Assembly: GCA_949293415.1 (NCBI GenBank)
Contig: CASFDK010000001.1
Location: forward strand, 1-33,090
Source: an uncultured Verrucomicrobiota bacterium
GTDB taxonomy: Bacteria; Verrucomicrobiota; Verrucomicrobiia; Opitutales; Intestinicryptomonadaceae
Direction of reading: 5' to 3'
DNA length: 33,090 nt
The notes beneath the pieces were generated by a model. The model was given only the letters and a program-made list of their open reading frames with translations. It made no database searches and had not been told where the DNA came from. This document shows, one piece after another, positions 7,949 through 15,887 of this stretch. How positions within the stretch are numbered: position 1 is the first letter of the stretch; each line of letters begins with the position of its first letter. Position numbers and translations under genes: made by a program.

Positions 7949-8167
7949 CCCATCGAGTCCCGATTTCCGCAAGCAAAGCGGGCGGAAATCCTAATTCGCA
8001 CGCTGTTGCGTGCACTGTTACCCCATACACATAGGAACAAAAAAAGCTTCGCTAACACATAACCGTAAACAAAACACCCACAGCTAAATTCACATCCCCA
8101 AAACTATTATTCAAAAAAAATCTAAAACCTCGCGCGGCAAGCCGCGCTGCTTAGGCTTGTCAAATTG
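7949..8167. repeat. Direct repeat copy 1 (about 219 bp)
   Basis: Runs from CCCATCGA to GTCAAATTG and matches 8300-8517 with only scattered substitutions and single-base gaps. It contains the hairpins at 7998-8013 and 8132-8147. Confidence 0.9.
7998..8013. repeat. GCACGC-TGTT-GCGTGC hairpin, copy 1
   Basis: A perfect 6-bp stem with a TGTT loop. Identical copies are at 8349-8364 and 8639-8654. Confidence 0.75.
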
Positions 8168-8235
8168 ACTAAAGAAAGACGGCTTTGCGAAGAGAGGCGA
8201 CGGGAGTGTACTCAAGTACTCGACCGAAGCCGAAC
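8132..8235. repeat. Dispersed intergenic repeat, copy in the 8-kb spacer
   Basis: A hairpin GCGCGGC-AA-GCCGCGC followed by TGCTTAGGC, then a block with GGCTTTGCG, AGAGAGGCGA, GGGAGTGTACT and AGTACTCGACCGAAGCCG. The same order occurs at 27833-27941 with a different but still paired hairpin stem. A truncated third copy (hairpin and TGCTTAGGC only) lies at 8482-8506. Confidence 0.8.
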
Positions 8236-8299
8236 AAACAAGACAAAGCAACCCCCACAAACAGCACCGATTTCCGCAGACAAGGCACATAAAGTAAAG

Positions 8300-8517
8300 C
8301 CCATCGACTCCCGATTTCCGCAAGCAAAGCGGGCGGAGATCCTAATTAGCACGCTGTTGCGTGCACTGTTATCCCATACACATAGGAACAAGAAAAACTA
8401 CGCTAACACATAACAGTAAACAAAACACCCACAGCTAAATTCACATCCCCAAAACTATTATTCAAAAAAATCTAAAATCTCGCGCGGCAAGCCGCGCTGC
8501 TTAGGCTTGTCAAATTG
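8300..8517. repeat. Direct repeat copy 2 (about 218 bp)
   Basis: Second copy of the 7949-8167 unit, separated from it by 132 bp. It contains the hairpins at 8349-8364 and 8482-8497, and its right end forms the left arm of the near palindrome at 8504-8623. Confidence 0.9.
8349..8364. repeat. GCACGC-TGTT-GCGTGC hairpin, copy 2
   Basis: Identical to copy 1, within direct repeat copy 2. Confidence 0.75.
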
Positions 8518-8623
8518 GGATTCAGGGGGTGGCTTTAGTTTTTTGTGGCGATGTAAGCGTATTAATATACGTGTCATTGCCACAAAAAACTGAAACGCCC
8601 CATCAAGCCCAATTTCACAAGCC
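8504..8623. repeat. 120-bp near palindrome
   Basis: The left arm from GGCTTGT and the right arm ending ACAAGCC are imperfect inverted copies. The best-paired part is 8531-8599 (TTTAGTTTTTTGTGGC against GCCACAAAAAACTGAAA), and the centre is the palindrome CGTATTAATATACG at 8558-8571. It could form a long hairpin in RNA or be a short mobile hairpin element. Confidence 0.8.
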
Positions 8624-8638
8624 CGTCAAAATCTTAGA

Positions 8639-8654
8639 GCACGCTGTTGCGTGC
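8639..8654. repeat. GCACGC-TGTT-GCGTGC hairpin, copy 3
   Basis: Identical hairpin outside the direct repeats, 4 bp beyond the minus-strand stop of the gene at 8659. It could serve as a 3' end structure for that transcript, but it lacks a T run. Confidence 0.7.
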
Positions 8655-8658
8655 CAGT

Positions 8659-8922
8659 CTATTTCTCCTCGTAGTATTTGCCCGAGATGTCTTTTTTTAG
8701 GACTCGAAAACCAGCCGCGCGTATCCGCTTCATATCGGAAAGAGATTTCTCCCTGCCCGCCGTGTACTCAATGTTGATGTTCGGCGCATCGAAAACTCGC
8801 TTCACAGGCTTGCCGTTCTCGGGATGGAACTTAATCGGATCGGACGCAATCGACTGTTCGACCTCGAAAACCTCGCCCTCCGAACCGTCGGGCTCAACGG
8901 TAATGTACTTGTAAACAGGCAT
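8659..8922 (-). CDS. FmdB-like small protein without zinc cysteines
   Basis: An 87-aa protein starting MPVYKYITVEPDGSEG, followed by EVFEVEQS, PENGKPVKRVF. This is the layout of FmdB-family zinc ribbons (MPxYEYxCxxC...FEVxQ...CPxCGxxVKR), but all four zinc cysteines are absent. The tail TAGREKSLSDMKRIRAAGFRVLKKD is an extension. A canonical paralogue with four cysteines is encoded at 10554-10778. It starts 1 nt after the M50 protease stop, so the two form an operon. Function unknown; the resemblance to FmdB is by eye. Confidence 0.7.
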   Translation of the reverse strand: MPVYKYITVEPDGSEGEVFEVEQSIASDPIKFHPENGKPVKRVFDAPNINIEYTAGREKSLSDMKRIRAAGFRVLKKDISGKYYEEK

Positions 8923-8923
8923 A

Positions 8924-9589
8924 TCAGGAAACCATCGAAAGAATCAAATTGGCGCAGAATAAATATCCCGCCGAAAGCAGGCGCACAAGCCCCATAATTA
9001 TCCGCGAAGTAAACGGCACGTTTATGAGAACAAGCAAAATTAGAATGCCCCACCGCGCCAGCGAAAAATACATCTGCTCCGACATCCCCGCATAGTAGCG
9101 CAAAAACACGCTGCCGTCGAGCGGCGGCACGGGAATCATATTGATGACGAAAAGCACGCAGTTTATGTAAACCGAATAGAGCGCAACCTCGGAAAAATCG
9201 CGAAGCCCGAAATACTCGAAAACAACAAGAAACAGCATCGACACAAACGCCACAACAAGATTCATCGAAACGCCGCCGAGCGTGGAAAGCACATCGACCC
9301 TCCTGCGGGTCTTGGGATTGTCGAGCAATACGCGCACGGGCTTGCCCCAACCGAAGACCATCGGGAAGCCGCCCTTCATCGAAATGGCGATTGTAAGAAT
9401 CGGCAAAATTACCGTGCCGAGCATATCGATATGCGCTGCGGGATTTATGGTCACGCGCCCCTCGGCACGCGGAAGCCTGTCGCCGAGCTTGTCGGCAAAA
9501 AACGCGTGCCCGAACTCGTGCATTGTGATGGCGACGAGCAAAATGATGTATAAAATGCCGCCCGTTCTGATTTCGGAAAGTAGATCCAT
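8924..9589 (-). CDS. Site-2-protease-like M50 zinc metalloprotease
   Basis: A 221-aa polytopic membrane protein. The zinc-site helix is ITMHEFGHAFFADKLGD (HExxH near residues 24-28), and the third ligand motif is NMIPVPPLDGS (Asp near residue 160), as in the M50 family. It has about five hydrophobic segments and no PDZ domain, so it belongs to the compact stand-alone group rather than RseP. Such proteases cleave substrates within the membrane, often regulators. It is followed immediately by the cysteine-free FmdB-like gene and preceded by the TPR lipoprotein gene 11 bp upstream, so the three are probably co-transcribed. Confidence 0.9.
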   Translation of the reverse strand: MDLLSEIRTGGILYIILLVAITMHEFGHAFFADKLGDRLPRAEGRVTINPAAHIDMLGTVILPILTIAISMKGGFPMVFGWGKPVRVLLDNPKTRRRVDVLSTLGGVSMNLVVAFVSMLFLVVFEYFGLRDFSEVALYSVYINCVLFVINMIPVPPLDGSVFLRYYAGMSEQMYFSLARWGILILLVLINVPFTSRIIMGLVRLLSAGYLFCANLILSMVS

Positions 9590-9600
9590 AAAAATTATTT

Positions 9601-10503
9601 TTACTTTGAATTTATTATTTCAAGCAGCCTGTGCTTGTCGGCGAGAAGCGCGGGGAGGTCTATTTGCGTTTCGAGAATTTCGCGGGCCTGAGAGTCGCGC
9701 CGAAGCTCTATCAAGACGCGCGCCTTGTTCGCAAGGGCGGTCTGCCTGTCCAGATTTAGCGGCGCGAATTTCGAAAGGACCAAGTTCCATTGCGCGAGCG
9801 CGGCGTTCCAGTCGGGCTTGCCCGCGTCGTAAAAGGCGCGCGCATACTTCCACTGAAGCGCGGAATTTTCGGGCTCGAGCCGCGCCGCGCGGCGGTACGA
9901 CTCCATCATAACAGTGTCGAGAGCCTGTTGGGTAAACTTTTCGCGCACAATCAACTCTTCGCGGTAGAAGAGAATGAAATCGGCAAGCTGCAAGCGGTAG
10001 AGCGAAACGTCGGGCGCGAGCGCGACGGCGGCGGAAAGATTGGCATAGGCGAACTTCGGCAAACCGTGCTCCGCCTCGTAGTTCGCAAGCTGCTGCTTAA
10101 CCACGGGCAGATTCGGATTGAGCGCGTCGGCTTTGGAAAACTCCTTGTACGCCGCCTCGTCGTCGCCGACGGCGCGCAGATACTTACCGTGGATTAAAAG
10201 CGCGTCGACATCCTCGGGATGCTCGGCAAAATATTCCGCCCACAGCGAATCGAGCCTGTTCCTTAGCGAAATGGCGTCGGAACGGCTCATCTTGGAATTT
10301 GTGCGGACGCGCTCGAAAAACACCTTCTGCTCGGCGATGATTTCGAGAAGCTTTTTCTGCGAAAGCGTGTAGGTATACTCCGAACGGTCGCCGCCGTCGG
10401 GCGCGTCGGGAGTCGGCGCGGGCGCACTCGAACAACCTGCGGGCAGCGCAACCGCCGCAAACGCGCAGGACACCGAAAATACAGCCTGTCGAAAAAACTT
10501 CAT
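9601..10503 (-). CDS. TPR-repeat lipoprotein
   Basis: A 300-aa predicted lipoprotein. The N-terminus MKFFRQAVFSVSCAFAAVALPAGCSS has a clear lipobox (LPAGC). After a proline-rich linker, helical repeats follow: LIHGKYLRAVGDDEAAYKEFSKADALNP (a clear TPR) and further TPR-like units through residue 290, including YRRAARLEPENSALQWKYARAFYDAG. TPR lipoproteins act as protein-binding scaffolds in the envelope. The frame is open a further 82 codons upstream, but that part runs antisense into the FmdB gene and lacks a signal peptide; the chosen ATG puts the signal peptide first. It lies between FmdB and the M50 gene in one minus-strand run. Confidence 0.85.
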   Translation of the reverse strand: MKFFRQAVFSVSCAFAAVALPAGCSSAPAPTPDAPDGGDRSEYTYTLSQKKLLEIIAEQKVFFERVRTNSKMSRSDAISLRNRLDSLWAEYFAEHPEDVDALLIHGKYLRAVGDDEAAYKEFSKADALNPNLPVVKQQLANYEAEHGLPKFAYANLSAAVALAPDVSLYRLQLADFILFYREELIVREKFTQQALDTVMMESYRRAARLEPENSALQWKYARAFYDAGKPDWNAALAQWNLVLSKFAPLNLDRQTALANKARVLIELRRDSQAREILETQIDLPALLADKHRLLEIINSK

Positions 10504-10553
10504 CGCAAAGACAATGACAATGGACAACGTTGCGGTCGAACAAAAAAATCCGC

Positions 10554-10778
10554 CTATGAGTGATGGCAGCCGCAACAGCAACCGCCCCCGTGGGCGCATT
10601 CGCGCGAAGACTTCTTGGAGCGTCCGCAGGGCGATTTTCCTGACGGCGCGGAAAAGCCCGATACGAGCTTTTTCAGCCGCTTCGAGCCGCACTGCGGGCA
10701 GGCGGGTTTTTCGGAGGCGCGGACGAGAACTTCGAACGTCCCGCCGCATTTATTGCATTTGTATTCGTAAATAGGCAT
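10554..10778 (-). CDS. FmdB-family zinc ribbon protein with Cys/His-rich tail
   Basis: A 74-aa protein. MPIYEYKCNKCGGTFEVLV...KPACPQCGSKRLKKLVSGF is the classic FmdB putative regulatory zinc ribbon, with CxxC pairs near residues 8-11 and 33-36. The C-terminus adds a short metal-binding-looking tail, HGGGCCCGCHHS. The role in this phylum is unknown. The start was set at MPIYEY, the invariant family start. It is divergent from mutS and probably the first gene of the minus-strand run down to 8659. Confidence 0.88.
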   Translation of the reverse strand: MPIYEYKCNKCGGTFEVLVRASEKPACPQCGSKRLKKLVSGFSAPSGKSPCGRSKKSSRECAHGGGCCCGCHHS

Positions 10779-10877
10779 AAAAAAGTGTGCGCTTGTTTTT
10801 ATCGACCAACTAAAATGTTGAATGTTTCGCCGAAATAATTGTATTCTGAAAACGTACAAATAATCCCGAAATATTCA

Positions 10878-13463
10878 ATGGCAAAGAGTGAAAAAAAGTC
10901 GGACAAATCAACTCCCATGATGGAGCAATACTGGGGAATCCGCAACACACTTCCCCCCGATACGATATTGCTGTTCCGACTCGGCGACTTCTACGAAATG
11001 TTCTACGACGACGCAAACGAAGGCTCGCGCATACTCGGCATAACGCTCACAAAACGCCAGAACTACCCGATGGCGGGCATCCCCTACCACGCCGCCGACC
11101 AGTACATTCCAAAGCTTCTGTCGGCGGGCAAGAAGGTGGCAATCTGCGACCAGAACGAAATTCCCAAACCGGGGCAGCTCGTAAAACGCTCGCTAACGCG
11201 CATACTCACCGCGGGCACGACAATCGAAGACAGCCAACTGGAGGGCAACCGCAGCAACTTCATAATGTCGCTCGACATCGATTCGTCGCGCCGCCTCTAC
11301 GCCGCGTGGCTCGACCTGAGCACGTCCGAATTCTACTGCTCCGAATTCGACAACCCCGAAGACTTTCTGCCGATTCTCTCGGCGTGCAACCCCAAAGAAA
11401 TCCTGCTGCCCGAAGACGCGTCGCGCCGCTGGACGGACACCCCGAACCTTGCAATGTGGAACGCCCTCTTCCGCGGACTGATTGACCTCACCCCCGTCAC
11501 CCTCCTGCACGACTACCGATTCGAGCCGTCGTGGGGCGCGGAGCAGGTGCGCGAAACGCTCGGCGTGCTGAACCTCGACGGCTTCGGAATACCTCGCGGC
11601 TCGCGTCTGACGGGCCCCGCGGGCGCGCTCGTGTTCTACGCGACCGAAAACCTGCGCGGACGCCCGCAAAACCTTCGTACGCTCAGAAAGTTTTCGGGCA
11701 AAAAATGCGTACTGATAGACCCTTCAACACAGCGCAATCTCGAAATTTTCAAGTCGTCCTCGGGCTCGCGCGACGGCAGTTTGCTTTCGGTTATGGACGA
11801 AACGCGCACCGCCGCGGGAGCGCGTCTGTTGGAGGCATACCTCGGCGCGCCGACAATCGAAATCGACGAAATTTTGCGCCGCCAGAACACCGTTTGGGAA
11901 CTGTACGCCGCCCCCGCCGAATGCTCGCGCATCGAAGAGCGGCTCGGACAGGTGCGCGACATCGCCCGCATACTTTCGCGCCTGCAAAACAGGGTGCGCA
12001 ACCCGCGCGAACTCACGGCGATACGCGCGACGGCGGAACAGGTCGAGCCGATAAAAAACCTGCTCAGGCAGGTCGGCGGCAAGCTCTGCGCAAAGGCGGC
12101 GGACGCGCTGCCCGACTTCTCCGAACTGCTGGTGCTGCTCGACCGCGCGCTGTCCGACGACGTGCCCTCGAAAATTCAGGACGGCGGCGCGATACGGCGG
12201 GGATACGACCCCGAGCTTGACCGCCTGCGCTCGCTCTCGAGCGACAATATGACGTGGCTTGCCGAGCTTGAGCAGCAGGAACAGCAGCGCACGGGCATCA
12301 AGAATCTGCGCATAAAATACAACGGCGCGTTCGGCTATTTCATCGAAGTTACGAAGTCGTATCTGAACCAAGTTCCGCCCGAGTACATCCGCAAGCAGAC
12401 GATGACAAACGCCGAGCGTTTCACGACCGAAGACCTGCGCCGGAAGGAGCGCGAAATACTCCACGCCGAAGACCTCTCGAAGCGGCGCGAAGAGGAGCTT
12501 TTTGCCGGACTTGTCGAAAAGGTGCTCGCCTACGCCGAAGACCTTTCGCGCACGGCGGAAATCCTTGCGGAAATCGACGTGTTCAGGGGCTGGGCGGAAA
12601 TCGCGCGGCGTTGGAACTACTGCAAGCCCACGGTCAACGCCTCCGACGCAATCGACATCGAAGACGGCAGGCACCCCGTCGTAGAGCAAATGCTGCGCCG
12701 CGAGGGGCTGGGGCTTGCGCGAACCGACTCCTTTGTGCCCAACGACGCGTATCTCTCTTCGACGAGCGAGCAAATTTCGCTCATCACGGGTCCGAACATG
12801 GCGGGCAAATCCACATACATCCGCCAGATTGCGCTAATCGCGCTGATGGCGCAGACGGGCTCTTTCGTGCCCGCGCGCAAATGCACGATGGGCGTTGTGG
12901 ACAGAATTTTCAGCCGCGTCGGCGCGTCCGACGAACTCTCGCGCGGCAACTCCACGTTTATGGTCGAGATGAACGAAACCGCGAACATCCTCAACAACGC
13001 AACCGACCGCTCGCTGATAATCCTCGACGAAATCGGTCGCGGCACAAGCACCTACGACGGTCTGAGCATAGCGTGGGCGGTGGTGGAGTTCATCCACGGA
13101 AACGGCGCGAAAGGTCCGAAGACGCTATTTGCAACGCACTACCATGAAATAACGAAGCTCGACGAAACGCTTCCGCGCCTCGTGAACTACCGCGTATGCG
13201 TCAAGGAGTGGAACGACGAAATCATATTCGTGCGCAAAATCGAAAAGGGCGCGGCGGACAAATCGTACGGCATACAGGTTGCGCGTCTTGCGGGTCTTCC
13301 GCAAAAGGTCATCGACCGCGCAAAGCAGGTGCTCTCGGAACTCGAGGCGGAGGGCAACAGCATAGTCGTAAACCTCGGCGATTCGCCGAAGCCAAAAAAA
13401 CGCCGCCCCCCGAAAAAGGACGACGGCGGCGAAAGCAATTTCAAGCAACTGTCTTTCTTCTGA
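10878..13463 (+). CDS. mutS: DNA mismatch repair protein MutS
   Basis: An 861-aa mismatch-recognition ATPase. The N-terminal domain begins PMMEQYWGIRNTLPPDT, with FRLGDFYEMFYDDA containing the mismatch-reading Phe-x-Glu (FYEMF). The C-terminal ABC ATPase has Walker A GPNMAGKSTYIRQ near residue 640, the signature STFMVEMNET, Walker B LIILDEIGRGTSTYDG and the FATHYHE switch. The length is normal for MutS1. The start MAKSEKKSDK is preferred to an upstream ATG at 10839, which adds 13 residues with no family support. It lies 7 bp before uvrC, so mutS-uvrC-gluQ form one operon. Confidence 0.97.
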   Translation: MAKSEKKSDKSTPMMEQYWGIRNTLPPDTILLFRLGDFYEMFYDDANEGSRILGITLTKRQNYPMAGIPYHAADQYIPKLLSAGKKVAICDQNEIPKPGQLVKRSLTRILTAGTTIEDSQLEGNRSNFIMSLDIDSSRRLYAAWLDLSTSEFYCSEFDNPEDFLPILSACNPKEILLPEDASRRWTDTPNLAMWNALFRGLIDLTPVTLLHDYRFEPSWGAEQVRETLGVLNLDGFGIPRGSRLTGPAGALVFYATENLRGRPQNLRTLRKFSGKKCVLIDPSTQRNLEIFKSSSGSRDGSLLSVMDETRTAAGARLLEAYLGAPTIEIDEILRRQNTVWELYAAPAECSRIEERLGQVRDIARILSRLQNRVRNPRELTAIRATAEQVEPIKNLLRQVGGKLCAKAADALPDFSELLVLLDRALSDDVPSKIQDGGAIRRGYDPELDRLRSLSSDNMTWLAELEQQEQQRTGIKNLRIKYNGAFGYFIEVTKSYLNQVPPEYIRKQTMTNAERFTTEDLRRKEREILHAEDLSKRREEELFAGLVEKVLAYAEDLSRTAEILAEIDVFRGWAEIARRWNYCKPTVNASDAIDIEDGRHPVVEQMLRREGLGLARTDSFVPNDAYLSSTSEQISLITGPNMAGKSTYIRQIALIALMAQTGSFVPARKCTMGVVDRIFSRVGASDELSRGNSTFMVEMNETANILNNATDRSLIILDEIGRGTSTYDGLSIAWAVVEFIHGNGAKGPKTLFATHYHEITKLDETLPRLVNYRVCVKEWNDEIIFVRKIEKGAADKSYGIQVARLAGLPQKVIDRAKQVLSELEAEGNSIVVNLGDSPKPKKRRPPKKDDGGESNFKQLSFF

Positions 13464-13470
13464 TTTCCGA

Positions 13471-14967
13471 ATGGAAAGGCTGCACACATTAAAGGAAAAG
13501 GTGCGGAAACTCCCCACGACAAGCGGCGTATACATAATGAAAGACGCCCTCGGGAACGTCATATACATAGGCAAGGCGGTGAACCTGCGAAGGCGCGTAA
13601 GCCAGTACTTTACGATGTCGTACAAAATCCGCGCCTCGAACCCGAAAATCGCATCGCTTACGGAATGCATCGCCGATTTCGACTTCGTTAACACCCGCTC
13701 CGAAGCCGAAGCCCTGATACTGGAAAGCAAGCTCATCAAACAGTGGAAGCCGCGCTACAACACGCTCGAGAAGGATAACAAAAACTTCCTGCACCTGCGC
13801 GTCGAAATGTTCTCTCCGCTACCGCGCTTCGTGTTCGCAAGACATCGCAAGGAGGACGGCTCGCTCTACTTCGGCCCGTATCTTGGCACGGCCGCGCTGC
13901 GCAACGCACTGACCGAAATCAAAAAGAAATTCGGCATACTTCTTTCCGACGCGCACCCCAAGAAACTCGGCGACGGCAAATGGATGTTGTACGACGATGC
14001 GCGAAGCGAAATTTCGGACTTCGAAAACGTCGTGACGGGCGAAGAGTACCGCGAACGCGTAGACGCCGCGCTCGAGTTTCTGAAAGGCAAAGACGAGGAG
14101 ATTCTCGACAACGCCCACGCAAAGATGGCTGAAGCCGCCGCCGCGTTCGAATACGAAAAAGCCGCAAAGTGGCGCGACCTCATTTCGGCGATTGCCGAAA
14201 CGCGGCAGGCGAACGCGCGCGGCGCGGTCAACGCCGATATCTCGCGTTCCGCGCCGAGTATTGCAATGCAGGCGCTCGACTCGCTAAGGCGCACGCTCAA
14301 AATGAAGCGCGAGCCGCGCAGCATAGAGTGCTTCGACATCTCGCACATCTCGGGCAGCTTCTGCGTCGCCTCGATGGTGCATTTCGACGACGGCGAACCG
14401 GCGAAGCAAAAATACAGACGCTTCAAAATCAAATCGTTCGTCGGTAACGACGACTTCAGGGCGATGCGCGAGGCGGTCGGCAGACGCTACGGCAGACTCG
14501 CAGCCGATGGGCTTCCGATGCCCGACTTGGTTCTAATCGACGGCGGCAAAGGACAGGTATTTTCGGCAATGAAAGCCTTCGACGAACAGAACATTTCCCC
14601 GCCCGTAATCGCGGGGCTCGCCAAGCGGGAGGAGACGATAGTAACCGACAATTTCGAGGAAATCAAGCTGCCGCGCCGCCACGAGGGACTGAAGCTGCTC
14701 CAGCGTGTGCGCGACGAAGCCCACCGCTTTGCGAACTCGTTCAGCGAATCGCTGCGTTCGCGCAAAATCCGCGAGAGCATTCTCGACGACCTCGCGGGGC
14801 TGGGCGAAAAGCGCAAGAACGCAATTTTAAAACATTTCGGCTCGATAGCAAAAGTCAAGAGCGCGACGATCGAAGAGCTGAGGCAGGTCGAGGGCGTGGG
14901 CTTCGAAACCGCAAAGGAACTGCGCGACTTTCTCGACGCGAACTTCCCCGAATCCGCACCGCAATGA
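13471..14967 (+). CDS. uvrC: Excinuclease ABC subunit C
   Basis: A 498-aa nucleotide-excision-repair nuclease that cuts both sides of a lesion with UvrB. The N-terminal GIY-YIG domain shows TTSGVYIM...VIYIGKAVNLRRRV. A UVR domain (MAEAAAAFEYEKAAKWRDLI) binds UvrB. The RNase H-like nuclease has ECFDISHISGS (Asp), LVLIDGGKGQ (Asp) and DEAHRFAN (His). Paired helix-hairpin-helix motifs (LDDLAGLGEKRKNAI, LRQVEGVGFETAKEL) end the protein. It is about 100 residues shorter than the E. coli protein, but all domains are present. Its stop overlaps gluQ by 4 bp. Confidence 0.96.
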   Translation: MERLHTLKEKVRKLPTTSGVYIMKDALGNVIYIGKAVNLRRRVSQYFTMSYKIRASNPKIASLTECIADFDFVNTRSEAEALILESKLIKQWKPRYNTLEKDNKNFLHLRVEMFSPLPRFVFARHRKEDGSLYFGPYLGTAALRNALTEIKKKFGILLSDAHPKKLGDGKWMLYDDARSEISDFENVVTGEEYRERVDAALEFLKGKDEEILDNAHAKMAEAAAAFEYEKAAKWRDLISAIAETRQANARGAVNADISRSAPSIAMQALDSLRRTLKMKREPRSIECFDISHISGSFCVASMVHFDDGEPAKQKYRRFKIKSFVGNDDFRAMREAVGRRYGRLAADGLPMPDLVLIDGGKGQVFSAMKAFDEQNISPPVIAGLAKREETIVTDNFEEIKLPRRHEGLKLLQRVRDEAHRFANSFSESLRSRKIRESILDDLAGLGEKRKNAILKHFGSIAKVKSATIEELRQVEGVGFETAKELRDFLDANFPESAPQ

Positions 14968-15887
14968 ACGAAGGACGAACATACCGCGGGCGCATCGCGC
15001 CGACTCCCTCGGGCCTGCTCCACTTGGGGCACGCGGAAACTTTTTTCGAAACGTGGAGACGCGCCCGCGAACGCGGCGGAACGCTCGTTTTCAGAAACGA
15101 AGACATCGACCGCGCGCGCTGCAAAAAGGAGTACGCCCGCGCCGCAATCGAAGATCTGACCGAACTCGGGCTAGACTGGGACGAAGGCGGCGGCAAAGGC
15201 GGGGCGTACGCGCCATACGACCAGAGTCTGCGCTTCGACTACTACAAAACGCTTCTCGAAAGGCTGTCCGCGCTCGGACTTGTCTACCCGTCCGACACTT
15301 CGCGCTCGGAATCCGCCGAATTCGGAAAATTCCCCGCGCGAAGGTTCGGTTTCGCCCCTCCCGAAAAAATCTTTCCGCCGAAACTTCGGCAAAACGCGGC
15401 GGAAATTTCGGAAGTCGAAAATCCGTTCGCCCGAAACTGGCGTTTCCGCGTGCCCGACGGCGAAGCCGTAAAATTCCGCGACGGCAGGCTGGGAGAACAG
15501 TTGTTCACCGCGGGGGAGGACTTCGGCGACTTCCTCGTGTGGCGCAGGAGCGGAGAGCCGTCGTACGAGCTTGCGGTAGTCGCCGACGACGCCGCAATGC
15601 GCATCACCGAAGTCGTGCGCGGCGAAGACCTGCTTCTTTCCACCGCGCGTCAGATTCTGCTTTACCGCGCCCTCGTATTCGAAATTCCCGACTTCTTCCA
15701 CTGCCCGCTAAAACTCGGCGGCGACGGCAACAAGCTTTCGAAGTCGTCGATGGACAAATCGGCGGCGAACAAAATGCTTTTGCGCAATCTCGACCAAGCC
15801 GAGCGCGCGGCGTTCAGATTGCGCGTACAAGCCGTGCGAGACGCGCTGCGTCTTCGGAACTGTGGCGGAAGTCGAGCGGAATTATAA
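14964..15887 (+). CDS. gluQ: Glutamyl-Q tRNA(Asp) synthetase-like protein
   Basis: A 307-aa GluRS catalytic-core paralogue, expected to attach glutamate to queuosine in tRNA(Asp). It has RGRIAPTPSGLLHLGH (HIGH motif), RNEDIDRARCK, ELAVVADDAAMRITEVVRGEDLL and the KMSKS equivalent NKLSKSS. It has no anticodon-binding domain, as expected for GluQ. The zinc-site cysteines (CxC in E. coli GluQ, around residue 100) are replaced: the segment reads LVYPSDTSRSESAEF. The last 25 or so residues overlap the convergent gene by 74 bp and do not resemble the usual tail. Because the KLSKS loop is intact, it is probably functional. A zinc-free discriminating variant is a reasonable reading. Confidence 0.85.
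   Translation: MNEGRTYRGRIAPTPSGLLHLGHAETFFETWRRARERGGTLVFRNEDIDRARCKKEYARAAIEDLTELGLDWDEGGGKGGAYAPYDQSLRFDYYKTLLERLSALGLVYPSDTSRSESAEFGKFPARRFGFAPPEKIFPPKLRQNAAEISEVENPFARNWRFRVPDGEAVKFRDGRLGEQLFTAGEDFGDFLVWRRSGEPSYELAVVADDAAMRITEVVRGEDLLLSTARQILLYRALVFEIPDFFHCPLKLGGDGNKLSKSSMDKSAANKMLLRNLDQAERAAFRLRVQAVRDALRLRNCGGSRAEL

Larger units (their letters stand above)
7875..8658. other. Gene-free, repeat-rich spacer (784 bp)
   Basis: No credible gene is present; the short open frames have no family features and run through repeats. The spacer holds a 218-bp direct duplication, a 120-bp near palindrome, three copies of a GCACGC-TGTT-GCGTGC hairpin and a block shared with the spacer at 27556-27994. 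It looks like an accumulation site for small repeat elements. Confidence 0.8.

Noticed and set aside
8165..8413. An 82-codon open frame in the repeat spacer
   Set aside because: It runs through the dispersed repeat and direct repeat copy 2, has no start site or domain, and its frame is not kept between copies.
7949..8517. CRISPR array
   Set aside because: Only two long copies, no short regular repeats with unique spacers, and no cas genes.
11724..12773. A 349-codon minus-strand open frame inside mutS
   Set aside because: It is antisense to conserved MutS domains and has no signal, domain or spacing of a gene; GC-rich codons make such frames common here.
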